In this document: positions 1-11,092 of the stretch, piece after piece
Layout of the letters: every line of letters starts with the position of its first letter
Numbering within the stretch: the first letter of the stretch is position 1
Notes under the pieces: model-generated
What the model was told of the DNA's origin: nothing
The model's input: only the letters and a program-made list of their open reading frames with translations
The model's database searches: none
Program-made: the position numbers and the translations under genes
Assembly: GCF_031583025.1 (NCBI RefSeq)
Contig: NZ_CP134062.1
Span: forward strand, 2,232,001-2,296,000
DNA length: 64,000 bases
Reading direction: 5' to 3'
From: Mycobacterium sp. Z3061
Lineage (GTDB): Bacteria > Actinomycetota > Actinomycetes > Mycobacteriales > Mycobacteriaceae

Positions 1-2130
1 AACCGTCACGACCGTCAAGGCGAGCAGAATCGCGTCGTGCTCCAGCGCGCCCCGGGCCGCCGCCGCCATCGCCGCCCCACCGGCCACGGCGACCTCGCTG
101 TCGAGAAGGCTGCCGTACTTGGTCGCGTTGCCGACCGCGCTTTCGATCTGGTTCACGCGGGACGCCGCGGACAGGTCCAGACCGGTCTGGTCGGAATACA
201 CCAGCAGCCGGGCGGCGGTGCCGTCGGCGGAGAACATGGTCTGACGTACGTGCTGGTAGGACGGATCGGCCAGCGCCTTGCGCGGCAGGTAGAACCCGCC
301 CGCACCGGTGTCGGCGAAGTCGATGCTGAGGTTCTTCAGGAACGCCGACAACTGAACGACCTGGGGGATGGTGGTTTCGATGGTCGTCTGCAGTGTCGGA
401 ACGAACGAGCGCAGCTGAGTGAGCGCCGACCGCATCTCGGCCACCGCGCGTGGCGTCCCGGCCAGGGCGTTGGTCGTGCGCGCCGACCCCGCCGCCAATC
501 GGGTAGCGCCGTCGGAAAGCACCGTGACGTCGGCGATCACCCGATCGAACGGGTCGATCGCCTTCCGGGCGGCCGAGCACAGCATGTCGGCGGCGCAATC
601 CTGAACCCCGCCCATCCAGCCGCGCACCGGGTCGAGGTAGCCGGAGACCTCGGCGGCGGTGTCCTTGATGTTCCGGGTGCCGGACACCACCGAGTTGATG
701 GCCTGCTGCAACTGGGCGAGCCCGCCCACGCCTGCGCTCACGCTCGCTTCGAGCTCATTGACCGAACCCGAGACCTGGTCAAGCACCGAACCCAGGGTCT
801 TGACCGCGGTGACCTGCGGCACGAACGAGGCGGCCTGACGATCCAGCTGATCGCTGAGCCTGCCCGCTGCCGAACTCAGCGAGGCGTCCGTCCACGGAAC
901 GCCGGCCGGCCAGGCCGCCGACTGCACCTTGCGGACACCGGGAATCTCCATCAGCCGGCGGCTGACGGCGTCGATGGCGATGAGCCCGGCCGGGTCGCGC
1001 AGGTCGTGGCTGGATCTGACCACGACGACATCGGGCAGGCGGTTGTCCGCCGTGAACTGCTTGCCGGCCCGGGCCGGGACATCGCCTACGCCCCAATGCA
1101 TTCCGAGGACGGGCAAGGCGCAGACGGCCGATACCAGCGCGACGGCGACGACCGGATTGCGAACCGCGCGGCGCACCGGCGCCGGCAGCGCCCACGAACG
1201 GGCCGGCGGCGCTGGGGACTTCGTCAACAATGCCGGCAGCAACGTCAACGAAGCAGCAAGTGCGACAACGACACCCAGCGCGGACAGGCCAACGGCGTGC
1301 ACCCCCGGGGTCTGTGCGAGCAGCAGTGGTGCGGTGAGCAGCGTGACGCCCGCCGCCGGCGCCGCCAATACGAGCAGCATCGCGCGGTAGCTGTCCCGCT
1401 CGACAGCGGTGAGCAGCAGCGCGGCCGCGGCTATCGCCCCGGTCATCAGCACCGCGGCCACCGTCCAGCAGAACAGCCCGAACAACGCCGCCAACGGCCA
1501 TGCGACCGCGACAGACAGCGCGGCGGTCAGTGTCACGATCGCAACCGACGAAAGCCCTGACCGCAGCAGGAGCAGCGCGGCGACCAGCAGGGCAGCAGCC
1601 ACGATCAGCACCGCCTGCCACGGCGCCAACCGCAGCCCGGTGCCGTGCGCGGCGGCGGGCACGGTGATGCGGACGCGTAGTCCCGCGTTCGGCGGCAACT
1701 TGCGCACCAACGAGCGAGCCGCATCGAGAGAATCGGCGGCCTTGGCGGTACCGGCCTGGCCCCGCAACCAGATCACCGCGGACCCCGACCGCCCGTCGGG
1801 ACTGGTTCCCAACGGAGCCATCAACGGGTCCGACCACCACTCCAGGACCGATCCCACATGGGCGGTGTCGGCGCGCAGGGCGCGCACGGCGTCGTCGTAG
1901 TACTGCCGGTCGGCGTCTCCCAGCGGATCACGGCCGTCCAGCACCAGGTAGGCGATCGCGTCGGTGCCGGTACCTGGAAACGCTTGCGCGATACGGCTGT
2001 CGGCGGTGGCAATCGGGCCGTCGGAGGGCGGCGACGAAGGGCCGGCCATGGCGAGCGTGATGACGTTCGCGGCCACCGCCACCGCAACCCAGGCCAGGAC
2101 AACGACAAGCTTGGTGAGCCGCCTCGACAC
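1..2130 (-). CDS. mmpL7: MmpL7, RND-family PDIM exporter (partial, C-terminus outside window)
   Basis: This is the inner-membrane RND transporter that exports PDIM. The minus frame from a GTG at 2130 is open to base 1, giving 710 codons; the family member I remember is about 920 residues, so the C-terminal third of the transmembrane region is missing. The first helix reads LTKLVVVLAWVAVAVAANV. It is followed by a periplasmic loop with FPGTGTDAIAYLVLDGRD and LEWWSDPLMAPLGTSPDGRS, then hydrophobic segments around 1680-1180, a second long soluble loop, and the start of the next helix (HDAILLALTVV) at the window edge. The GTG lies 7 bases after the fadD28 stop, so the two are surely co-transcribed. 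Known biology: in M. tuberculosis the second loop contacts PpsE. The long open frames on the plus strand here are shadows. Start choice is moderately certain. Confidence 0.93.
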   Translation of the reverse strand, partial: MSRRLTKLVVVLAWVAVAVAANVITLAMAGPSSPPSDGPIATADSRIAQAFPGTGTDAIAYLVLDGRDPLGDADRQYYDDAVRALRADTAHVGSVLEWWSDPLMAPLGTSPDGRSGSAVIWLRGQAGTAKAADSLDAARSLVRKLPPNAGLRVRITVPAAAHGTGLRLAPWQAVLIVAAALLVAALLLLRSGLSSVAIVTLTAALSVAVAWPLAALFGLFCWTVAAVLMTGAIAAAALLLTAVERDSYRAMLLVLAAPAAGVTLLTAPLLLAQTPGVHAVGLSALGVVVALAASLTLLPALLTKSPAPPARSWALPAPVRRAVRNPVVAVALVSAVCALPVLGMHWGVGDVPARAGKQFTADNRLPDVVVVRSSHDLRDPAGLIAIDAVSRRLMEIPGVRKVQSAAWPAGVPWTDASLSSAAGRLSDQLDRQAASFVPQVTAVKTLGSVLDQVSGSVNELEASVSAGVGGLAQLQQAINSVVSGTRNIKDTAAEVSGYLDPVRGWMGGVQDCAADMLCSAARKAIDPFDRVIADVTVLSDGATRLAAGSARTTNALAGTPRAVAEMRSALTQLRSFVPTLQTTIETTIPQVVQLSAFLKNLSIDFADTGAGGFYLPRKALADPSYQHVRQTMFSADGTAARLLVYSDQTGLDLSAASRVNQIESAVGNATKYGSLLDSEVAVAGGAAMAAAARGALEHDAILLALTVVTV

Positions 2131-2137
2131 GATGATG

Positions 2138-3880
2138 CTAAACGTCCAAGCGGGCGAACTTGTCCTGCCGATACTGCTCGACACAGGCCGCCCGTCTGAC
2201 CTTGCCGCTGGTGGTGATCGGGATTGAGCCCGGTGATACCAGAACCAGATCCGCGGCGCTCAGACCATGCGAACTCGACAGCGCCGAGTTGACTTCCCGC
2301 TTGATCTCGCCCAGCCGGTCCATCACCTCCCGGTCGGTTTCACCGCGCTTGCGTAGTTCGATGATGGCGACCAGTTTCTCGGTGCTGCGCTCGCCTGGCA
2401 CCGCGATGGCCGCGCACCGGCCGCGGGTGATCTCCTGGATGGTCGCCTCGATGTCGTCGGGAGAGTGGTTGCGCCCGTAGACGATCAACAGGTCCTTGAT
2501 CCTTGCGATGATGAACATCTTGCCTTCGGAGAAGAATCCCGAGTCTCCCGTCCGCAGCCACGGACCTTCGGGCGTGCCGTCAGCGGGATTGAAAATCTTT
2601 GCGCCGAAGGTACTCTCGCTCTCCTGCGGCCGGTCCCAATAGCCGGAGGCGACGTTGGGGCCGTGAACCCAGATCTCGCCGACCGTCCCCTCGGGACACT
2701 CGGTGCAGGTCTCGGGATCGACGATCCGCACCTCGGGCGCATCCGGTATGAGGTAACTCACCAGCGGTGTGCCGCTACCGGCGGGACACCGGACCGCTTG
2801 CCCCGCAGCCAGTTTCCCGGAGTCGAAGTTGACCAGCTCCGGCGGCTCACTGGGACTGCCCGTCGCCACGAAGACCGTCGCCTCCGCGAGCCCGTACGAA
2901 GGCCGGACCACCTTGTGTTGGAGATTGAAGCGCGCGAAGCGATCGGTGAATCGTTTCAGGGCCGCCGGCTGCACCCGCTCACTTCCGCTGAGGATGGTGT
3001 GCACGTCTCCGAGGTCGCGCCCCGTCATGTCCTCGTCCGAGGTCTTGCGGGCAGCCACTTCATAGGCGAAATTCGGCGCCGCCGAGAAGGCCCGGGAATT
3101 GTCGGCCAGCATGTGCATCCAGCGCGCCGGCCGCTGCAGAAATGCCACCGGGCTGGTGACCACCGCGGAGAATCCCGCCAGGATCGGCGTACAGATAGCG
3201 CCGACCAGACCCATGTCGTGATAGAAGGGCAACCACGACACGATGGTGACCCCGGGCGGTGGCACGCCCCCGTCGTCCGCGGCGAAGTAGCCGGCCATCA
3301 GTTGTTCGAAGTTGATTCGCAGGTTGTCGTGGGTGATGACGACGCCGGCCGGCTCACGGGTCGATCCCGAGGTGTACTGCAGGTACGCCGTGGCCGGATG
3401 GTCTTCGGCGCCAGATCGGTTGGGAGAGTCCAGGTCCAGCCGATCGATCTCGATGATCGACGGGGCCGGAGAGGCGCTGTCCTGGGCCGCGACGCGCCGG
3501 GCGACATCGTCGATGACAGGGGATGTGGTGAGGACGGCGACCGGAGAGGCGTCGCGCAGCACCGAATCGACGCGTTCGTCGCTGGCACCGCCCTGCGGCA
3601 CCGACAGCGGAACGGCGATGCGACCGGCCTGCATCGCGCCGAGAAACGCCACGATGTAGTCCAGGCCCTGCGGGGCCAGGATCACCGCGCGGTCACCCGT
3701 CGAACCGACGCGGTTCAACTCCTTCGCGACGTTGAGGGTGCGCCGATACAGCTGTCCCCACGTCAGGGTAGTCGGTACGCCGTCCCAGTCCCGGTCGTAA
3801 TCGATGTAGGTGAAAGCCGGGTCATTCGGTTGGATCCGGGCCCAGGTGCGCAGCACAGCTGGGAGGGAACGCGCATTCAT
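2138..3880 (-). CDS. fadD28: FadD28, long-chain fatty acyl-AMP ligase for mycocerosic acid synthesis
   Basis: Fatty acyl-AMP ligase (FAAL) of 580 residues, the length I remember for M. tuberculosis FadD28. It adenylates the starter or mycocerosic acyl chain for Mas. The ANL-fold signatures are visible: [14 protein letters not shown] (phosphate-binding loop), [12 protein letters not shown], the FAAL-type hinge [19 protein letters not shown], and the C-terminal [17 protein letters not shown] with the conserved lysine region. The ATG at 3880 ([10 protein letters not shown]) was preferred over the in-frame TTG at 3886. It is divergent from mas across a 311-base gap and is followed by mmpL7 after 7 bases. 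FadD26 at the other end of the cluster is its paralogue; position next to mas decides the name. Confidence 0.95.
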   Translation of the reverse strand: MNARSLPAVLRTWARIQPNDPAFTYIDYDRDWDGVPTTLTWGQLYRRTLNVAKELNRVGSTGDRAVILAPQGLDYIVAFLGAMQAGRIAVPLSVPQGGASDERVDSVLRDASPVAVLTTSPVIDDVARRVAAQDSASPAPSIIEIDRLDLDSPNRSGAEDHPATAYLQYTSGSTREPAGVVITHDNLRINFEQLMAGYFAADDGGVPPPGVTIVSWLPFYHDMGLVGAICTPILAGFSAVVTSPVAFLQRPARWMHMLADNSRAFSAAPNFAYEVAARKTSDEDMTGRDLGDVHTILSGSERVQPAALKRFTDRFARFNLQHKVVRPSYGLAEATVFVATGSPSEPPELVNFDSGKLAAGQAVRCPAGSGTPLVSYLIPDAPEVRIVDPETCTECPEGTVGEIWVHGPNVASGYWDRPQESESTFGAKIFNPADGTPEGPWLRTGDSGFFSEGKMFIIARIKDLLIVYGRNHSPDDIEATIQEITRGRCAAIAVPGERSTEKLVAIIELRKRGETDREVMDRLGEIKREVNSALSSSHGLSAADLVLVSPGSIPITTSGKVRRAACVEQYRQDKFARLDV

Positions 3881-4191
3881 AGGCAAGACGGTACCGGCGC
3901 GCCGCTGGTGCAGGCGCCGAATCGGATCGATGGGGCGGTCCGCCCGACGATCCCCGCCGAACCGGCTTCAATCGGTGCTGGTCAGAGCCCTGGGTAGCGC
4001 TGTCACCTGGGAATTAGCTGAGTTTGGGCACTCACGGCCCCTGTGGCGTCTAAGCTCGGCGCCAAGACGGTGTCGAGGTCCCGTCAGCCCGGGGGTCTGC
4101 CAGACCGGTGCTGCACTATTCCGCTGCCCGTACCCCTATCCGGTGCTGCGTCGGGTCCGCGCCGGTTGAGCTGAGACGAGGTTGTAGAGCG
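3881..4191. promoter_or_regulatory. Divergent intergenic region between fadD28 and mas
   Basis: A 311-base gap separates the two divergent start codons and must contain the promoters for fadD28-mmpL7 (leftward) and mas (rightward). I see no convincing gene, no strong -10/-35 pair and no clear dyad. Assignment rests on position only. Confidence 0.5.
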
Positions 4192-7100
4192 ATGGAAACA
4201 CGCTTCACCCCCATTGCGGTGATCGGTATGGGCTGTCGGTTGCCGGGCGGGATCGACTCGCCCGAGAAGCTGTGGGAATCGGTGTTGCGCGGCGAAGACC
4301 TCGTCACCGAGATTCCCGCCGACCGCTGGGACGCCGACGCCTACTACGACCCGGAGCCCGGGGTTCCCGGCCGCACGGTCTCGCGGTGGGGCGGTTTCAT
4401 CGACGATGTGGCCGGCTTCGACGCCGATTTCTTCGGGATCAGTGAGCGGGAGGCGACCTCGATCGACCCGCAACACCGGCTCCTGCTCGAGACCGCGTGG
4501 GAGACGATCGAGCACGCCGGCCTTGATCCGGCGTCGCTGGCCGGGTCCGCGACGGCGGTGTTCACCGGCCTGACGCACGAGGACTACCTGCTCCTCACCA
4601 AGGGTTCCGGCGCTCTGGCCAGCCCGTACGCGGTGACCGGCCTGAACAACAGCGTGGCCTCCGGGCGCATCTCTCACGCGCTGGGCCTGCACGGTCCCGC
4701 GATGACCTTCGACACCGCCTGCTCCTCGGGTCTGATGGCCGTACACCTGGCCTGTCGCAGCCTGCACGAGGGCGAAAGCGATCTCGCCCTGGCCGGCGGT
4801 TGCGCGGTCCTGCTGGAGCCGGACGGCAGCGTGGCGACGTCGGCGCAGGGCATGCTCTCGGCAACCGGCCGCTGTCATTCCTTCGACGTGGACGCGGACG
4901 GATTCGTGCGGTCCGAAGGCTGCGCCATGGTGCTGCTCAAGCGACTGCCCGATGCGTTGCGCGACGGCGACCGCGTCCTGGCCGTGGTGCGCGGGACGGC
5001 GACCAACCAGGACGGCCGGTCCGAGACACTGACCATGCCGTCGGAGGACGCGCAGGTCGCGGTGTACCACAAAGCCCTGGCGGCGGCGGGCGTCGCAGCT
5101 GAATCGATCGGTGCGGTGGAGGCGCACGGTACCGGCACCCCGGTCGGTGACCCGATCGAATACCGCGGACTCACCCGGGTTTACGGCACCGACGGCAGTC
5201 GCTGCGCGCTGGGGTCGGTCAAGAGCAACATGGGCCACAGCGAGTCGGCGGCCGGCGCGGTCGGACTGATCAAGGCGATCCTGTCGCTGCGGCACGGCGT
5301 GCTGCCGCCGCTGCTGCACTTCAACCGGCTGCCCGATGACCTTGCCGCAATCGAAACGGGAATCTTTGTGCCGCAGGCGATCACGCCGTGGCCGGAAGGT
5401 GACGGGCCCCGACGCGTCGCGGTGTCGTCGTTCGGCATGTCGGGCACCAATGTGCACGCCATCGTCGAACAGGCCCCGGAACCGGAGCTGCCAGACGCCG
5501 TCGCGGCCCAGGGACCGCTGGTGTACGCGGTTTCGTCCTCGTCGGCTGACGGTCTGCGTGCGAGCGCGCTGCGCCTGGCCGAATGGGTCGAGGCTCATGC
5601 GGATTCGGTGACTCCGGCCGACCTCGCCTACACGTTGGCGCGGCGGCGGGCGCACCGGCCGGTGCGCACCCTGGTGGTGGCCGACGGATTGACCGAACTC
5701 ACCCAGAGGTTGCGTGAGGCGGCCGGGGGAGATGGCCTGTATCCCGCCCTGAATCCCGCGGTAGTGGCGCACGACGACCGCGGGCCGGTATGGGTGTTCT
5801 CCGGTCAGGGATCGCAGTGGGCGGCGATGGGCGCCGCTCTGCTCGCCGGTGAACCCGTGTTCGCGGCCACCGTGTCGGAACTGGAGCCGCTCATCCAGAG
5901 CGAGTCCGGATTCTCGGTAACCGAGGCGATGACGGCGCCGCAGACGGTGACCGGCATCGACAAGGTGCAGCCGACGATCTTCGCCATCCAGGTAGCGTTG
6001 GCCGCCACCATGGAGCGGGCGTACGGCGTGCGTCCGGGCGCGGTCGTCGGGCACTCGATGGGTGAGACCGCCGCGGCCGTCGTCGCCGGCGCCCTGTCGT
6101 TGCAGGACGGCGCCCGCGTGATCTGCCGCCGCTCGAGGCTGATGGCCGGCATCGCCGGCTCGGGTGCCATGGCATCGGTGGAATTGCCTGCCAAGCAAGT
6201 GAATTCGGTGCTGATGGCCCGCGGCATCGACGATGTCGCGGTTGCCGTGATGGCGTCGCCGCAATCCACGGTGATCGGGGGAGCCGCCGAGCAGGTGCGC
6301 GACCTCGTCGCCCGCTGGGAACAACGGGACGTGATGGCGCGCGAGGTCGCCGTGGACGTGGCATCGCACTCGCCGCAGGTCGACCCCATCCTCGACGAAT
6401 TAGCCGCCGCGCTGGCCGATCTGGAGCCGAAAGAGCCGACGATTCCGTACTACTCGGCCACCCAGTTCGACCCGCGCGAACGGCCCGTGTGCGACGCCGA
6501 CTACTGGGTGGACAACCTGCGCAACACCGTGCAGTTCGCCGCGGCCATCCAGGCCGCGCTGGACGACGGCTTCCGGGTTTTCGCCGAGCTGTCGCCGCAC
6601 CCGCTGCTGACCCATGCGGTGGATCAAAATGCCCGCAGTCTCGACATGACGGTGGCGGCGCTGGCCGCCGTTCGACGGGAACAGCCGCTGCCGCAAGGGC
6701 TTCGGGGCTTCCTGACCGATCTGCACAGCGCCGGTGCCGCGATCGACTTTTCCGTCCTGTTCCCCGCCGGGCAGCTGGTGGACGCGCCACTGCCGGCGTG
6801 GAGCCATCGGCATCTGTTCATCGACGCTGACGGCGGCGACGGCAGGACGCAGGGCGGCTGCACGATCACCGTGCATCCGCTGCTTGGTTCCCACGTCCGG
6901 CTGGCCGAGGAGCCGGAACGGCACGTGTGGCAGACCGACATCGGCACCGCGACCCTGGGCTGGCTCGAGGATCACCAGGTGCGCAATGTGGCGGCTCTGC
7001 CCGGCGCCGCGTACTGCGAGATGGCGCTGGCCGCCGCCGCGGAGGTCTTCGGCGACACGGCCGGAACCTCTCCGGAGGCGCGCGACATCGTCTTCGAGCA

Positions 7101-10100
7101 GATGCTGCTGCTCGACGAGGAGACTCCGATCGACGCGGTTGCCACGGTGCAGGCACCCGGGGTCGTCGGCTTCGTGGTGGAGTCCGCGCAGGACGGGGAA
7201 ACCATCCGGCACGCCACCGCATCGCTGTGCGCCGCCCAGGACGACTCGGTACCGCCCGGCTACGACATCGCCGCCCTGCTGGCTGCGCACCAGCACAGCG
7301 TGAAGGGCTCCGAACTGCGGGAGTCATTCGTGGAGCGGGGCGTCCTGCATGGTCCGGCGTTCAGCGGACTATCCACCGCGCACACCACGGAATCCGGCGG
7401 CAACACCGTGCTGGCCGAGGTCGCGCTGCCGGCCTCGATCCGTTTCCAGCACGCCGCCTACCACGTGCATCCGGCGTTGCTGGACGCCTGCTTCCAGTCG
7501 GTGGCCGCGGGCGTCGGCGGCACCGCCGGTGACGGTCTGTTGCTGCCGCTGGGTGTGCAGCGGCTGCGCGTCTACGGGCCGCTGCGCGATGCCCGTTACT
7601 GCTACACCCGGGTGACCAGGGCGGACGCGACCGGCGGAGAGGCCGACCTCGACGTGCTCGACGAGCACGGCACGGTGCTGCTGGGGGTGCGCGGGTTGCG
7701 GATGGGCACCGGCACCACCGCGAGCGGCGAACGCGACCGGGTACTGGGCGAGCGGCTGCTGACGTGCGAGTGGCAGCAACGGACGCTGCCGGAGGTCGAC
7801 GCCGAAGAAGCAGGCTCGTGGCTGCTGATCGACACCGCGCAGGCCGCCGAGATCTTGGTCGGCTCGTTGAACGATGCGCTGAAAACCCAAGGCGCGGAAT
7901 GTTTCAGCCTGCAGCTGCCGGTCGGGGCCGAGCTGGAACCGCTGCGCGCCCAATTGCGCGCGCGATCCTTCACCGGGGTGGTGGTCCTGTGCGGTCCGGT
8001 CGGAAGCGCACCCGATGACGGTGGTCTGGAGCGGGGGCGGGAACAGGTGCGCCACCTGGTGCGCCTGGCCCGGGAACTACCCGAGCTGGAAGGGGAACTG
8101 CCCCGACTCTTCGTGGTGACCAGGCAGGCCCAGTGGGTGTGTTCGGGCGACGACCTCAATCTCGAGCAGGCCGGACTGCGAGGGCTGCTGCGGGTGATCG
8201 GCAGCGAGCATCAGCTGTTGCGCACCACGCAGATCGACGTCGACGAACACACCCAGGGTGAGCAGGTGGCCGCGCAACTGCTGAGTGGATCGCCGGAGGA
8301 CGAGACCGCCTGGCGTGGCGCTGAGTGGTACACCGCTCGGCTGTGCCCGGCACCGTTGGTTCACGACGACCGCCGCACCAGGGTGATCGACCACGAGACG
8401 GACGGCATGCGTCTGCAGGTCCGCACCCCGGGCGATCTGCAATCGATGGAACTGGCCGCATGCGAACGTGTGTCGCCCGGTCCGGGTCAGATCGAGGTGG
8501 CGGTCGCGATGTCGACCATCAACTTCGCCGATGTGCTGATCGCGTTCGGCAAGTTCCCCGTCGTCGACGACCGGGAGCCGCAGCCGGGCATGGACTTCGT
8601 GGGCGTGGTGACCGCCGTGGGAAAGGGTGTGGAGGGCCACCGCGTCGGCGACCGCGTCGCCGGCTTCTCCGAGGGCGGCTGCTGGCGCACCTACCTGACG
8701 TGCGACGCGAATTTGGCGATCACATTGCCCGCGGCGCTCAGCGACGAGCAGGCGATCGCGTCGGCCACCGCGAACGCCACCGCCTGGTACGGACTGAACG
8801 ACTTGGCCGGCATCAAGGCCGGCGACAAGGTGCTGATCCACTCCGCGACCGGTGGCGTGGGCCAGGCGGCGCTGGCGATCGCGCGGCACGCCGGGGCCGA
8901 GATCTTCGCCACCGCCGGCAACGACGCCAAACGACAGATGTTGCGCGACATGGGTATTGAGCATGTCTACGACTCGCGCAGCGTCGAGTTCGCCGAGCAG
9001 ATCCGGCGCGACACCGGTGGCTACGGTGTCGACATCGTGCTCAATTCGTTGACCGGTGCGGCGCAGCGGGCCGGGCTGGAGCTGCTGGCCTTCGGTGGGC
9101 GGTTCGTCGAGATCGGCAAGGCCGATGTGTACGGCAACACCCGGCTGGGGTTGTACCCGTTCCGGCGTGGCCTGACGTTCTACTACCTGGACCTGGCGCT
9201 GATGTCGGTGCTGCAACCGGAGCGGGTCCGGGAGCTGCTAGAGACGGTGTTCAAGCTGACGGCCGAGGGCGTGCTGGCGGCGCCACAGACCACGCACTAC
9301 CCGCTGGCGGAGGCGGCGAACGCGGTGCGGGCGATGAGCAACGCGGAACACACCGGCAAGCTGCTGCTGGACATGCCCCACACCGGGCGGGCCAGTGTGG
9401 TGGTGCCGCCGGATCAGGTCCCGGTGTTCCGCCGCGACGGCGCCTACATCATCACCGGCGGCGTGGGCGGCCTTGGCTTGTTCTTCGCTTCCAAGCTCGC
9501 TGCCGCCGGGTGTGGCCGGCTGGTGCTGACGGCACGCTCGCAGCCGAATCCCAAGGCGCGTCAGATGATCGAGCGACTGCGCAAGGCCGGGACCGACGTC
9601 GTGGTGGAGCTGGGGAACGTCGCCGAAGCAGACACTGCGGTGCGGCTGGTGGAGGCGGCGACCGCCACCGGTCTGCCGTTGCGCGGTGTGGTGCACTCGG
9701 CGGCGGTGGTGGAGGACGCCACGCTGACCAACATCACTGACGAGATCATCGACCGGGACTGGGCGCCAAAGGTTTTCGGCACGTGGAGCCTGCACAAAGC
9801 GACTCTCGGGCAGCCGCTGGACTGGTTCTGCCTGTTCTCCTCGGGCGCGTCGTTGCTGGGGTCGCCCGGTCAGGGCGCCTACGCCGCGGCCAACAGCTGG
9901 CTTGACGCGTTCTCGTATTGGCGCCACGCCCAAGGTCTTCCGGTCACGACCATCGCGTGGGGCGCATGGGCCGAGGTCGGTCGCGCCACCTTCCTGGCCG
10001 AAGGTGGCCAGCTGATGATCGCTCCCGACGAAGGCGCGTACGCGTTCGAGACGCTGCTGCGTTATGACCGCGCCTACACCGGTTACATCCCGATCATCGG

Positions 10101-10467
10101 CGCGCCCTGGCTGGACGACGTCGTCCGGCGTAGCCCGTTCGGAGAGATGTTCAAGTCCAGCGGGCAGAGTACGCGTGGTCCGAGCAAGTTCCGCGCCGAG
10201 CTGATGACGGTGCCACGGGAGGAGTGGGCCGGGCGGCTGCGCCGCCTGATCACCGAGCAGGTCGGGGTGATCCTGCGGCGCACCGTGGACGCCGACCGGC
10301 CCTTCGTCGAGTACGGCATGGACTCACTGGGCATGCTCGAGATGCGCACTCATATCGAGACCGAGACCGGAATCCGGTTGAGCCCGAAGGTCATTGCCAC
10401 GCACAACACCGCGCGGGCGCTGGCTGACCACTTGGCGGACACCCTGGCCGAGGAGCCTGCCGCCTAA
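4192..10467 (+). CDS. mas: Mycocerosic acid synthase, iterative type I PKS
   Basis: Iterative multifunctional enzyme (2091 residues) that elongates fatty acyl starters with methylmalonyl-CoA to mycocerosic acids. Domain order is KS-AT-DH-ER-KR-ACP, complete. KS cysteine is C177 ([12 protein letters not shown]). AT nucleophile is S622 (GHSMGE), with VASHSP at 723-728, the serine-containing motif expected for a methylmalonyl AT. DH histidine is H928 ([12 protein letters not shown]). The ER has an intact [10 protein letters not shown] near 1553 and GVDIVLNSL. The KR has [13 protein letters not shown] near 1753. The ACP serine is S2045 ([10 protein letters not shown]). ATG 4192 ([15 protein letters not shown]) was chosen over the earlier frame start at 4108 because it aligns with the known N-terminus. 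Its complete ER is a useful in-window reference for the degenerate ER of PpsC. It is convergent with the inserted redox cassette. Confidence 0.97.
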   Translation: METRFTPIAVIGMGCRLPGGIDSPEKLWESVLRGEDLVTEIPADRWDADAYYDPEPGVPGRTVSRWGGFIDDVAGFDADFFGISEREATSIDPQHRLLLETAWETIEHAGLDPASLAGSATAVFTGLTHEDYLLLTKGSGALASPYAVTGLNNSVASGRISHALGLHGPAMTFDTACSSGLMAVHLACRSLHEGESDLALAGGCAVLLEPDGSVATSAQGMLSATGRCHSFDVDADGFVRSEGCAMVLLKRLPDALRDGDRVLAVVRGTATNQDGRSETLTMPSEDAQVAVYHKALAAAGVAAESIGAVEAHGTGTPVGDPIEYRGLTRVYGTDGSRCALGSVKSNMGHSESAAGAVGLIKAILSLRHGVLPPLLHFNRLPDDLAAIETGIFVPQAITPWPEGDGPRRVAVSSFGMSGTNVHAIVEQAPEPELPDAVAAQGPLVYAVSSSSADGLRASALRLAEWVEAHADSVTPADLAYTLARRRAHRPVRTLVVADGLTELTQRLREAAGGDGLYPALNPAVVAHDDRGPVWVFSGQGSQWAAMGAALLAGEPVFAATVSELEPLIQSESGFSVTEAMTAPQTVTGIDKVQPTIFAIQVALAATMERAYGVRPGAVVGHSMGETAAAVVAGALSLQDGARVICRRSRLMAGIAGSGAMASVELPAKQVNSVLMARGIDDVAVAVMASPQSTVIGGAAEQVRDLVARWEQRDVMAREVAVDVASHSPQVDPILDELAAALADLEPKEPTIPYYSATQFDPRERPVCDADYWVDNLRNTVQFAAAIQAALDDGFRVFAELSPHPLLTHAVDQNARSLDMTVAALAAVRREQPLPQGLRGFLTDLHSAGAAIDFSVLFPAGQLVDAPLPAWSHRHLFIDADGGDGRTQGGCTITVHPLLGSHVRLAEEPERHVWQTDIGTATLGWLEDHQVRNVAALPGAAYCEMALAAAAEVFGDTAGTSPEARDIVFEQMLLLDEETPIDAVATVQAPGVVGFVVESAQDGETIRHATASLCAAQDDSVPPGYDIAALLAAHQHSVKGSELRESFVERGVLHGPAFSGLSTAHTTESGGNTVLAEVALPASIRFQHAAYHVHPALLDACFQSVAAGVGGTAGDGLLLPLGVQRLRVYGPLRDARYCYTRVTRADATGGEADLDVLDEHGTVLLGVRGLRMGTGTTASGERDRVLGERLLTCEWQQRTLPEVDAEEAGSWLLIDTAQAAEILVGSLNDALKTQGAECFSLQLPVGAELEPLRAQLRARSFTGVVVLCGPVGSAPDDGGLERGREQVRHLVRLARELPELEGELPRLFVVTRQAQWVCSGDDLNLEQAGLRGLLRVIGSEHQLLRTTQIDVDEHTQGEQVAAQLLSGSPEDETAWRGAEWYTARLCPAPLVHDDRRTRVIDHETDGMRLQVRTPGDLQSMELAACERVSPGPGQIEVAVAMSTINFADVLIAFGKFPVVDDREPQPGMDFVGVVTAVGKGVEGHRVGDRVAGFSEGGCWRTYLTCDANLAITLPAALSDEQAIASATANATAWYGLNDLAGIKAGDKVLIHSATGGVGQAALAIARHAGAEIFATAGNDAKRQMLRDMGIEHVYDSRSVEFAEQIRRDTGGYGVDIVLNSLTGAAQRAGLELLAFGGRFVEIGKADVYGNTRLGLYPFRRGLTFYYLDLALMSVLQPERVRELLETVFKLTAEGVLAAPQTTHYPLAEAANAVRAMSNAEHTGKLLLDMPHTGRASVVVPPDQVPVFRRDGAYIITGGVGGLGLFFASKLAAAGCGRLVLTARSQPNPKARQMIERLRKAGTDVVVELGNVAEADTAVRLVEAATATGLPLRGVVHSAAVVEDATLTNITDEIIDRDWAPKVFGTWSLHKATLGQPLDWFCLFSSGASLLGSPGQGAYAAANSWLDAFSYWRHAQGLPVTTIAWGAWAEVGRATFLAEGGQLMIAPDEGAYAFETLLRYDRAYTGYIPIIGAPWLDDVVRRSPFGEMFKSSGQSTRGPSKFRAELMTVPREEWAGRLRRLITEQVGVILRRTVDADRPFVEYGMDSLGMLEMRTHIETETGIRLSPKVIATHNTARALADHLADTLAEEPAA

Positions 10468-10470
10468 CTG

Positions 10471-10520
10471 GCGCGAGGTCGCGCGAGGTGGCGCGAGGTG
10501 GCGCGAGGTGGCGCGAGGTG
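10471..10520. repeat. Five tandem 10-bp units GCGCGAGGTG
   Basis: Directly after the mas stop the unit GCGCGAGGTG (first copy ends in C) is repeated five times. The sixth unit diverges into the hairpin that begins at 10521. The second hairpin copy at 12641 has only about two such units before it, so the number varies between copies. Confidence 0.9.
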
Positions 10521-10602
10521 GCGCGAGCAGACGCAAAATCGCACAATTTCGTACCGAAATGTGCGATTTTGCGTCTGCTCGCGCCGTGTGGGCGCGTTAC
10601 TC
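10521..10602. repeat. Palindromic element, copy A (hairpin plus shared tail), likely bidirectional terminator
   Basis: The left arm 10521-10544 (starts GCGCGAGCAGACGC) is perfectly complementary to 10561-10584. One bulged A at 10545 is followed by a further 6-bp stem ATTTCG/CGAAAT closing on a 3-base loop (TAC). The tail CGTGTGGGCGCGTTACTC (10585-10602) is identical to that of copy B and includes the GAG-TAA end of the flanking minus-strand gene. It lies between the convergent ends of mas and the nitroreductase gene, so termination in both directions is plausible. A repeat role is certain by identity; a terminator role is inferred. Confidence 0.85.
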
Positions 10603-11076
10603 AGCCGGCTCGAACACGAACACCTGACGTGATCCGCTGCGGGCGAGGTAGGTGTCGTGAGCGGGCCACATCTCGACGAGCTTCGGCATATTACGAGCGC
10701 TCTCGGACTGGGTGGCTGGCCGCCCGACGTAGGTAGCGACGCGGCCGGCTATATCTACCCGCGCCCTAGGCTCGGCCAACAGGTTCTTCGGCCAACTGGA
10801 TTGCGTCTGCAGTCCGAAGTTCTCACACGCTGCGACCAGGTTCCTGCCATCGCGCACATAATGAAGCGGGACCGTTCTATCCTTACCGCTCTTGCGGCCA
10901 CGCGTGGTGAGCAACATGGTCGGCAGCTGGGGGCCACTGATCGATATCCGCCCGCGGCTCGCTCGGATCAACGCTCGGTCTACCGGAGTGCCAACGTGTT
11001 TCATGACCACCGCGAACCAGCGATAGTGACCGATCCGCCGGGTTGCACCTAGATACAGCTGGTAAATGCCATTCAT
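10597..11076 (-). CDS. Deazaflavin (F420)-dependent nitroreductase family protein, Ddn-like
   Basis: Small split-barrel protein of 159 residues in the DUF385/Ddn family, which uses reduced F420 to reduce nitro compounds, quinones or enones. Family features are visible: MLLTTRGRKSGKDRTVPLHYV, then VAACENFG, then PKNLLAEPRARVDI. Its length fits Ddn of M. tuberculosis (about 151). It starts at ATG 11076, 16 bases after the stop of the DinB-like gene, so the two form one operon. Its last two codons (GAG TAA) lie inside the duplicated element that is also found at the end of papA5. It is absent from the mas-papA5 junction that I remember in M. tuberculosis. The substrate is unknown. Confidence 0.88.
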   Translation of the reverse strand: MNGIYQLYLGATRRIGHYRWFAVVMKHVGTPVDRALIRASRGRISISGPQLPTMLLTTRGRKSGKDRTVPLHYVRDGRNLVAACENFGLQTQSSWPKNLLAEPRARVDIAGRVATYVGRPATQSESARNMPKLVEMWPAHDTYLARSGSRQVFVFEPAE

Positions 11077-11092
11077 CGTCGGAAATTCCCTT

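Noticed and set aside
4084-6369. Minus-strand open frame of 761 codons antisense to mas
   Set aside because: It lies wholly opposite the well-supported mas KS and AT domains, has low-complexity Arg/Gly/His-rich composition and no motif; it is a GC-rich shadow frame, as are the other long antisense frames across fadD28, the pps genes and smc.
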